This document shows positions 23,303-28,909 of a stretch of 30,072 nt of DNA, piece by piece (positions within the stretch are counted from its first letter, which is position 1; the number at the start of each line of letters is the position of its first letter). Source of the stretch: Dichotomicrobium sp964540795. Lineage in GTDB: Bacteria; Pseudomonadota; Alphaproteobacteria; Rhizobiales; Rhodomicrobiaceae. The translations under genes and the position numbers were made by a program. The notes under the pieces were generated by a model, which searched no databases, was not told the origin of the DNA, and was given only the letters and a program-made list of their open reading frames with translations. The stretch covers positions 1 through 30,072 of the forward strand of contig CAZINX010000022.1 of NCBI GenBank assembly GCA_964540795.1. The letters run 5' to 3'.

Positions 23303-23316
23303 TTGCATTGCAGCAA
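23303..23316. promoter_or_regulatory. TGC-rich dyad upstream of the ccr -35 box
   Basis: TTGCATTGCAGCAA contains TTGC-ATT-GCAG, close to the CTGC-N3-GCAG type of site reported for the PHB regulator PhaR in Paracoccus and Rhodobacter, and also TTGC facing GCAA. It lies seven bases upstream of the predicted -35 box of ccr. One mismatch and a single copy make this a tentative call. Confidence 0.25.
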
Positions 23317-23608
23317 GGGGGGCTCGCAGCACTCGGGCGCCGCCGCCACAGCCCGTGGCAAACACGCATCGTCAACCGAAACATGTTTGCGAAAATTACG
23401 CCGAATTCAGCCTCGCACGCACTGACAGGAAGAAATGCCGCAGGCAACGCAATATCCTTTCTTTTCGCGGCAGCACAAAATTTCGACGCAATCCCGCGAC
23501 ACTGGGCTATGCTATAAGGTGGACCTGGCGAGACGGCGGGGTATTTTCGCAAGTCTTCGCCCGTGTTTTAGGCAAGCCCGCGCCATTGCGCGCCGATTCG
23601 AGACTGTC

Positions 23609-24094
23609 ATGAAGGCAAAGTCAAACGCAGCGACCCTGCTCAGCCGCCGCCAGTTCGCCGCAATGACCTCCGCCGCCGTCGCCGCGCTGGGGCTGGGCTG
23701 GCAGCCGCTGCGCGCGCAGGAGGACGACAGGCCGGCGGCGTGGCAAGCGCATCTCGACGCGATCCTGAAAGGCAAGGAGCCGGTCGAGGACAAAGTCACG
23801 CTCGACCTGCCGGAGATGTCCGAAAACGGCAATCTGGTCCCGTTCACGGTGGCGGCGGACTACGAGATGACCGACGCGGATTTCATCCAGGCGATCCACG
23901 TCGTCGCCACAGACAACGACTCGCCGCCGGTCGCCTCGTTCTACTTCACGCCGGCCTCCAGCATCGCCCGCGCGTCGAGCCGGATGCGGCTGCGCCGCTC
24001 CCAGGAGATTGTGGCGCTGGCCCAGACAAGCGGCGGCGACTTCTTCATCGGCCGCCGGCGCATCGAGGTTCTCATCGGCTGCTGCGGCCAATGA
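23609..24094 (+). CDS. soxY: SoxY sulfur-carrier protein with atypical C-terminus
   Basis: A 161-residue periplasmic protein. A twin-arginine signal (SRRQFAAMTSAAVAALGLG, from residue 12) ends near LRAQ. The mature part matches SoxY: VTLDLPEMSENGNLVPFTV, then SFYFTPASSIARASSRMRLRRSQEIVALAQ. SoxY normally carries sulfur intermediates on the cysteine of a flexible GGCGG tail. Here the tail reads IGCCGQ and then stops, with two cysteines and a terminal glutamine. The frame is open upstream, but the ATG at 23609 gives the expected signal peptide. soxZ follows after 24 bases. SoxXA, SoxB and SoxCD are not in the window, so this is an orphan pair unless they are encoded elsewhere. Confidence 0.93.
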   Translation: MKAKSNAATLLSRRQFAAMTSAAVAALGLGWQPLRAQEDDRPAAWQAHLDAILKGKEPVEDKVTLDLPEMSENGNLVPFTVAADYEMTDADFIQAIHVVATDNDSPPVASFYFTPASSIARASSRMRLRRSQEIVALAQTSGGDFFIGRRRIEVLIGCCGQ

Positions 24095-24118
24095 GCTGAT
24101 CCGCACAAACGAATACGG

Positions 24119-24457
24119 ATGAAAATGACATTTATCGCAGAACCGCAGGTGAATATGCCGGAGACGGCCGCCGCCGGCGATATTATCGAGATTCAGGCGA
24201 TCATCGCCCATCCGATGGAAAGCGGCCAGCGCGAGGACGATCGCACGGGAGAATTGATCCCGCGCAACATTATCGAGGAATTCACCGCCAGTTTTAACGG
24301 CAAGGAAGTCTTCCGCGCCAAACTTTACCCCGCCATTTCCGCAAATCCCTACATCGCCTTTCCGGTTCAGGTTGAAGAGTCCGGCGAATTCGCGTTCACT
24401 TGGCGCGACGGAAACGGAGAGACCTGGGAGGTCGCGCGGGCCATCACCGTGAGCTAG
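24119..24457 (+). CDS. soxZ: SoxZ sulfur-carrier partner protein
   Basis: A 112-residue immunoglobulin-like protein that pairs with SoxY as the SoxYZ carrier. Family features are the strand GDIIEIQAIIAHPMESGQR, the RNIIEEFTASFNGKEVF segment, and the C-terminal SGEFAFTWRDGNGETWE. It has no signal peptide, which is normal because SoxZ is exported together with Tat-dependent SoxY. An ATG six bases further in is also possible. glpX begins 55 bases later on the same strand. Confidence 0.94.
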   Translation: MKMTFIAEPQVNMPETAAAGDIIEIQAIIAHPMESGQREDDRTGELIPRNIIEEFTASFNGKEVFRAKLYPAISANPYIAFPVQVEESGEFAFTWRDGNGETWEVARAITVS

Positions 24458-24512
24458 GGGGCCGTGCCCGGGTCGTGCGAAGGGCGCGATTTGCGCCGGA
24501 AGGGGGCCGCGC

Positions 24513-25478
24513 GTGACGGATACCGAGACCATGCTTCCCGACGGGCTGCTGCTGTCGGCGCTGCAGATGACCGAAGCGACGGCCATAGCGGCGGCGGCGC
24601 ATCGCGGGCGCGGCGACGAGCAGGCGGCGATGGCCGCGGCGTCGCGGATGCTGCTGGCGGAGTTGGACCGGCTGGAGGCGGACGGCCGCATCGTGGTCGG
24701 CGATAGCGCGATGGACGAAGAGCGGCTGATGGTCGGCGGCTCCGTGGGCGCGGGCGGAGCGCGCATCGACCTGGCCGTCAATCCGCTCGAAGGCGCGACG
24801 CTGTGCGCCAAGGCGCTGCCGAACGCGCTCTCCGCCGTGGTCATGGGCCTGCCGGACAGCCTGTTGAGCGTCCCGGATGTCTACATGGAGAAGATCGCCA
24901 TCGGGCCGGGCTACCAGGACGGCATCGTCGATCTGGACGCCGCGCCCGCCGACAATCTCGCGGCGCTGGCCGAGGCAAAAGGAGTGCAGCCGAAGGACCT
25001 GACGGTATGCGTGCTGGACCGTCCGCGCCACGGCACGCTGATAGCCGCGCTGCGCGAGACCGGCGCGGCCGTGCGGCTCATCAGCGATGGCGACATCTCG
25101 GCTGTGATCGAAACCGCCCGCGCCGATCTGACCGGCCTCGACATCTACATGGGCGTGGGCGGCGCGCCGGAGGGCCTGATAGCCGCGGCGGCGCTGCGCT
25201 GCATGGGCGGACAGATGCAGGCGCGGCTGACGCCGCTGAACAACGATCAGCGCCAACTCATTGCCGCGAGCGGGCTGGACCCGCAGCGCAAGTACAGCGC
25301 TGACGAGCTGGCGGCCGGCGATATCGTCTTTTCGGCGACAGGGATCAGCGGCGGCGCGCTGTTGCGCGGCGTTCTGACCGACGCGAAAGGCATACACACG
25401 CACACGCTCGCCATGCGCAGCGCGCGCGGATCGGTGCGCTGGATCGCCAGCCAGCACCAGCATCTGCCCGTCGTCTAG
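24513..25478 (+). CDS. glpX: GlpX-family (class II fructose-1,6-bisphosphatase-like) protein with altered metal site
   Basis: A 321-residue protein of the GlpX family, which dephosphorylates fructose-1,6-bisphosphate in gluconeogenesis; alphaproteobacterial members may also act on sedoheptulose bisphosphate. Clear family segments are GRGDE (32-36), MEKIAIGPGYQDGIVDLD (125-142), ISDGDI (190-195), GVGGAPEG (214-221), and SATGISGGALLRGV. Two metal-ligand regions deviate. The usual GEGERDEAPM reads GDSAMDEERL (63-72), and the usual DPLEGT reads NPLEGA (90-95), which removes an aspartate ligand. Activity may therefore be lowered or changed. It starts with GTG and precedes recJ after about 70 bases. 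In related genomes glpX usually follows hom; here soxZ precedes it. Confidence 0.85.
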   Translation: MTDTETMLPDGLLLSALQMTEATAIAAAAHRGRGDEQAAMAAASRMLLAELDRLEADGRIVVGDSAMDEERLMVGGSVGAGGARIDLAVNPLEGATLCAKALPNALSAVVMGLPDSLLSVPDVYMEKIAIGPGYQDGIVDLDAAPADNLAALAEAKGVQPKDLTVCVLDRPRHGTLIAALRETGAAVRLISDGDISAVIETARADLTGLDIYMGVGGAPEGLIAAAALRCMGGQMQARLTPLNNDQRQLIAASGLDPQRKYSADELAAGDIVFSATGISGGALLRGVLTDAKGIHTHTLAMRSARGSVRWIASQHQHLPVV

Positions 25479-25551
25479 CGTTTTCCACAGCCGGTCCCCG
25501 AGGGCGCAGAATCGGCTAGGCTTAGCGCATGGTTCATGCGCGAGTGCCTTG

Positions 25552-27369
25552 ATGGCCATTTCCACGACCTCACCAGTTGCGGCGGACGCAGAAACTGCCT
25601 TTCTCGGCGTCACCAGTTCGTTGCGCGGGCTGCGCTGGATAGACCGGCTGACGCCCGACAAGGCGGCGCTGGCCACGGCGATCTCGCAGCGCCACGGACT
25701 GCCCGAACTGCTCGGACGGGTGCTGGCAGCGCGCGGGGCGGCGCTCGAAGATATCGACACCTGGCTCAACCCGACGCTGCGCGACCTGCTGCCCGACCCC
25801 ACCTCGCTGCGTGACATGGAAACAGGCGCGGCCCGGCTGGCCGAGGCGATCCGGCGGCGCGAGCCGATCGCGATCTTCGGCGATTATGACGTAGACGGCG
25901 CGGCGGCCTCGGCGCTGCTGGCGCGGTTCCTGCGCACGCACGGGATCGAGGCGCGCATCTACATTCCCGACCGGCTCAGCGAAGGCTACGGGCCGAACGT
26001 CGCGGCGATGGAGGCGCTGGCGCGCGAGGCAAAGCTGATCGTCACCGTGGATTGCGGCACGTTGAGCCATGAGCCAATCGGCGCGGCGGTCAAGCTCGGC
26101 GCGGATGTTGTGGTGGTCGATCACCATCAGGCCGATGAAGCGCTGCCGCCCGCTCACGCTGTCATCAACCCGAACCGGGAAGACGATCTCAGCGGGCAAG
26201 GGCATCTGGCCGGCGCGGGCGTCACATTCCTGCTGCTGGTGGAAACGGCGCGGCAGTTGCGCGCGGCAGGGCACGAGGCGGGGCCGGACCTGCGCGGGCT
26301 GCTCGATCTCGTGGCGCTGGCGACGGTCTGCGATGTCGTGCCGCTCACGGGCGTGAACCGCGCGCTGGTCGCGCAGGGCTTGAAAGTCATGCGCCGGCGA
26401 CGCAATCCGGGTCTCACCGCGCTGGCGGACGCCGCCGGGCTGAACAAGCCGCCGGAGCCGTATCATCTCGGCTACCTGCTCGGCCCGCGCATCAATGCCG
26501 GCGGGCGCATCGGCGATGCGGGGTTAGGCGCGCGGCTGCTGGCCAGCGACGACCCGAGCGAGGCGGGCGAGATCGCCGCGCGGCTCGATGCGCTGAACGC
26601 CGAGCGCCGCGAGATGGAAACCCGCGCCGTGGAGGAAGCCGCGGCCGCGGCCGAGGCCATGCTGGACGCGCAGCCGGACACCGCCGTGCTGCTGCTCGGC
26701 TCGGCGGACTGGCACAAGGGGTTGATCGGGCTGGTCGCCGCGCGGCTGGTCGAACGGTTCCAGCGGCCCAGCTTCGTCTTCGCCTGGGACGACGCGGCGG
26801 GCGCCGGCACAGGTTCCGGGCGGTCGCTGCCGGGCGTCGATCTGGGCCGGGCGGTGCGCGCGGCCGTCGCCAAGGGCTTGGCGCTGCAGGGCGGCGGGCA
26901 CGAGATGGCGGCGGGCATCACCATCGCGCGTGACGGGCTAGACGGCTTGCGCGCCTACTTCGACGGCGCGCTGGGCGGCGAGGCCACGCGGGCGCGCGCC
27001 GAAGCCGGGCTGAAAATTGACGGGGCGCTCTCGCCGCGCGCGGCGACGGCGGAGCTGATCGACCACATCGAGCGCGCGGGGCCGTTCGGCGCGGGCAACC
27101 CCTCGCCGCGCTTTGTCTTCCCGAGCCAGCGCCTCAGCTTCGTCAAGCCGGTCGGCGAGAGCCATCTGCGCTGCTCGCTGCGCGGCGGGGACGGCGGGTC
27201 GATTGGCGCGGTTGCCTTCCGCGTTGTCGGAACGCCGCTCGGCGATTACCTATTGTCGCAGCCTGACGCGCCGCTGCACATCGCAGGGCGGCTGCAGCGC
27301 GATTTCTGGAACGGGCGCGAACGCATCGAGGTGCTGATCGAAGACGCCGCGCCGGCAACGCGGCCTTGA
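25552..27369 (+). CDS. recJ: Single-stranded-DNA exonuclease RecJ
   Basis: A 5'-3' single-strand DNA exonuclease used in recombination and mismatch and base-excision repair. The 605-residue protein has the DHH phosphoesterase core: FGDYDVDGA (109-117), VDCGT (167-171), VVDHH (188-192), AGVTF, and LGPRINAGGRIG. The DHHA1 part with GGHEMAAG begins near 447, and an OB-like C-terminal domain follows. The ATG at 25552 is preferred over a TTG three bases upstream. The ribosome site is weak. The stop codon overlaps a promoter-like TTGACG ahead of tRNA-Glu. The glpX-recJ order is common in Rhizobiales. Confidence 0.97.
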   Translation: MAISTTSPVAADAETAFLGVTSSLRGLRWIDRLTPDKAALATAISQRHGLPELLGRVLAARGAALEDIDTWLNPTLRDLLPDPTSLRDMETGAARLAEAIRRREPIAIFGDYDVDGAAASALLARFLRTHGIEARIYIPDRLSEGYGPNVAAMEALAREAKLIVTVDCGTLSHEPIGAAVKLGADVVVVDHHQADEALPPAHAVINPNREDDLSGQGHLAGAGVTFLLLVETARQLRAAGHEAGPDLRGLLDLVALATVCDVVPLTGVNRALVAQGLKVMRRRRNPGLTALADAAGLNKPPEPYHLGYLLGPRINAGGRIGDAGLGARLLASDDPSEAGEIAARLDALNAERREMETRAVEEAAAAAEAMLDAQPDTAVLLLGSADWHKGLIGLVAARLVERFQRPSFVFAWDDAAGAGTGSGRSLPGVDLGRAVRAAVAKGLALQGGGHEMAAGITIARDGLDGLRAYFDGALGGEATRARAEAGLKIDGALSPRAATAELIDHIERAGPFGAGNPSPRFVFPSQRLSFVKPVGESHLRCSLRGGDGGSIGAVAFRVVGTPLGDYLLSQPDAPLHIAGRLQRDFWNGRERIEVLIEDAAPATRP

Positions 27370-27394
27370 CGCGGTGCGCTGCGGAACGTAAAGC
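27366..27394 (+). promoter_or_regulatory. Candidate promoter of tRNA-Glu
   Basis: TTGACG at 27366-27371, overlapping the recJ stop codon, is followed after 17 bases by TAAAGC at 27389-27394. The -35 box is strong and the -10 box weak. The predicted transcript would begin about 30 bases before the tRNA. Confidence 0.35.
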
Positions 27395-27431
27395 TATGGC
27401 GGCTCGCGGGCAGCGCGGGCCGGGCTTGAAA

Positions 27432-27506
27432 GCCCCCTTCGTCTAATGGTTAGGACGCCAGGTTTTCAACCTGGAAACAGGGGTTCGATTCCCCTAGGGG
27501 GCGCCA
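27432..27506 (+). tRNA. tRNA-Glu (anticodon TTC), CCA encoded
   Basis: The acceptor stem pairs GCCCCCT with AGGGGGC, followed by discriminator G and an encoded CCA. The anticodon arm is CCAGG-TTTTCAA-CCTGG, giving anticodon TTC. The T arm is AGGGG-TTCGATT-CCCCT. The D arm (GTCTAATGGTTAGGAC) is typical of tRNA-Glu. Without the CCA it ends at 27503. A small hairpin (GGGCT-TGAA-AGCCC, 27422-27435) overlaps its first bases. Confidence 0.98.
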
Positions 27507-27533
27507 CATGGAGCCACCTTCCATTCGGCTGTG

Positions 27534-28112
27534 ATGCTCTTCAAGGAAGCGACCCTAAAGAAGATCCAGCGCGGCGAGGTGCGGCTGGCTTTTCGGCGCT
27601 GGCGGCGGCCGACAGTCAAGCCTGGCGGGCGTCTGCGCACGGCCATCGGCGAACTCGCGGTGGACGCGGTGGAGCCGGTCGCGGCCGAAACCATTACTGA
27701 ACTGGAAGCGCGACTGGCGGGGTTCGCGGGTCGGGATGCGCTGCTGGCAGAACTTGCCAAGCGGCAGGACGGAGAGCTGTACCGGATTGCCTTCCATTTA
27801 GCGGGGCCGGATTCCCGCGACGCCCTGCGAGAGGATGACGAACTGTCCGAAAGGGATATCGCGGCGATCGCCAGCAGGCTTGAGCGCCTCGATGCACGCT
27901 CAATCCCATGGACTCACAGCTATCTACGGCTGATCGCGGACAACCCCGACGTCGCGGCGTCGGCGCTGGCCGATGCGGCGGGTGTCGAGAAGGCGCTCTT
28001 CAAGCGCCGGGTGCGCCGTCTCAAGGAACTTGGGTTGACGGAAAGTCTGCCGACAGGCTACCGGCTTTCGCGCCGGGGCGGGCGGTTTCTGGAGCGCGTG
28101 CGCGAAATCTGA
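27534..28112 (+). CDS. ASCH-like domain protein with C-terminal winged helix
   Basis: A 192-residue protein. The first 100 residues (MLFKEATLKKIQRGEVRLAF, then RRWRRPTVKPGGRLRTAIGE) resemble an ASCH/PUA-like beta-barrel, a fold often involved in binding RNA or modified nucleotides. Residues from about 115 to 190 look like a winged helix (ASALADAAGVEKALFKRRVRRLKELGLTESLPTGYRLSRRG). The family is known in alphaproteobacteria without an assigned function. The ATG at 27534 is preferred over a GTG at 27531. It starts 27 bases after the CCA of tRNA-Glu with no visible terminator between, so read-through from the tRNA promoter is likely. It ends 12 bases before the convergent PAS gene. Confidence 0.8.
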   Translation: MLFKEATLKKIQRGEVRLAFRRWRRPTVKPGGRLRTAIGELAVDAVEPVAAETITELEARLAGFAGRDALLAELAKRQDGELYRIAFHLAGPDSRDALREDDELSERDIAAIASRLERLDARSIPWTHSYLRLIADNPDVAASALADAAGVEKALFKRRVRRLKELGLTESLPTGYRLSRRGGRFLERVREI

Positions 28113-28124
28113 GGTGAAGCGGCC

Positions 28125-28628
28125 TCAGCCTTCCGCAACATCGTCGCTCTGCGCTTCCGGCTCCAGCGCCGCGGGCATGATCCCGACATCGTGGCAGAGG
28201 ATCTTGCTCACCCGATCGCCATCCTCGGACAGCGGCAGGCGCAGCCAGAACAGCACGATATGGTCGCGCCCGGCGACCGGCCCCTTGACCGCGCCCTGCA
28301 TCGGCGTGCGCTCCTCGACCACGCGGCGATAAGCCGCCTGCCAGTAGCGCCGCTTCGGGCCGAGGCGCAGGTCGAACACGTTCTGCCCCGTCACCTCGCG
28401 GCCATAAATGTCGTGAAGCCGCGTGCCCGCCAGCCGATAGCGCACCGCGTCGAAGCGCGCGCCAACATCCAGAATGCTGATGCCGGGGAGCAGGTGGCGC
28501 ATCATCGTCGGGTCAAGATCCGCGCGCGCGGGCATGGGCCGGCCGTTCGCCGCCCGGCGCCAGGTGTCGTAGACCTCGCGTTGCTCGCTGATCACGAGCT
28601 GCGCCCGAAAGGCAAGTTCGGACGTCAT
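28125..28628 (-). CDS. PAS_5 domain protein
   Basis: A 167-residue protein consisting mainly of one PAS domain of the PAS_5 type found widely in alphaproteobacteria: MRHLLPGISILDVG, then FDAVRYRLAGTRLHDIYGREVTG, and a long C-terminal strand pair with GRDHIVLFWLRLPLSEDG. No output domain is attached, so its partner or ligand is unknown. The frame is open upstream to 28892, but the ATG at 28628, with GAGGGGG before it, gives the family length; the upstream part covers repeat DNA. Confidence 0.88.
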   Translation of the reverse strand: MTSELAFRAQLVISEQREVYDTWRRAANGRPMPARADLDPTMMRHLLPGISILDVGARFDAVRYRLAGTRLHDIYGREVTGQNVFDLRLGPKRRYWQAAYRRVVEERTPMQGAVKGPVAGRDHIVLFWLRLPLSEDGDRVSKILCHDVGIMPAALEPEAQSDDVAEG

Positions 28629-28688
28629 TGGCCCCCTCGCATCTGGCGGCGCGCCGGCCCGCCACTGGCCTGCGGACGCCGCGCGGCA

Positions 28689-28718
28689 ACTATCGGTGAT
28701 TTGCCCGTGCGCGCGCAA
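28689..28718 (-). promoter_or_regulatory. Candidate promoter of the PAS gene
   Basis: On the minus strand TTGCGC (28718-28713) and GATAGT (28694-28689) are 18 bases apart, with four of six matches in the -10 box. The predicted leader is about 54 bases. Weak evidence only. Confidence 0.3.
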
Positions 28719-28754
28719 GGCTGGCGGGGCAAAAAACGTTGAGGCGCACTGATC

Positions 28755-28883
28755 GTCATCCCCTGCGCGATGCGGCGCGGCGCGACGCTTCGCAGACACG
28801 GGATCGTTCGCGGCGCTTTTCGCAAGGCCTGGGTCCCGGGTCTGCGCCGCGTCATTTTCACGCCGCGTCGCGGACGGGACGAC
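28755..28883. repeat. Inverted pair of REP-like palindromes between uvrC and the PAS gene
   Basis: The 23 bases at 28755-28777 (GTCATCCC and onward) match the reverse complement of 28861-28883 at about 19 positions. A second inner match pairs CGCAGACACGGGATC with CGCAGACCCGGGACC. The layout is two copies of one element facing each other. The CCTGGGTCCCGGGTCTGCG type of sequence resembles intergenic palindromes common in Rhizobiales. It lies downstream of uvrC, where it could end or stabilise that transcript. Confidence 0.65.
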
Positions 28884-28909
28884 ACGCGGCACCTTGCTGG
28901 GCCGAATTT

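Larger units (their letters stand above)
23187..23608. other. Divergent intergenic region between ccr and soxY (422 bases)
   Basis: The longest non-coding stretch in the window, and visibly less GC-rich than its surroundings, especially 23250-23320 and 23380-23500. It must hold the promoters of ccr (minus) and soxY (plus). On the ccr side are a promoter candidate, an inverted-repeat leader and a TGC-rich motif, listed separately. On the soxY side no promoter of normal spacing could be supported. Short open frames here have no ribosome sites or recognisable products. Confidence 0.7.

Noticed and set aside
23481..23518. Promoter of soxY from TTCGAC and TATGCT or TATAAG
   Set aside because: The boxes are 20 bases or more apart, beyond normal spacing; no convincing pair was found.
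23621..25817. Two long minus-strand frames opposite soxYZ, glpX and recJ
   Set aside because: They cover well-recognised genes on the other strand, cross several gene boundaries, and encode no known motif.
27422..27435. Hairpin GGGCT-TGAA-AGCCC as a terminator of recJ
   Set aside because: It has no T tract and includes the first bases of tRNA-Glu, so it is more likely chance pairing in the tRNA precursor.
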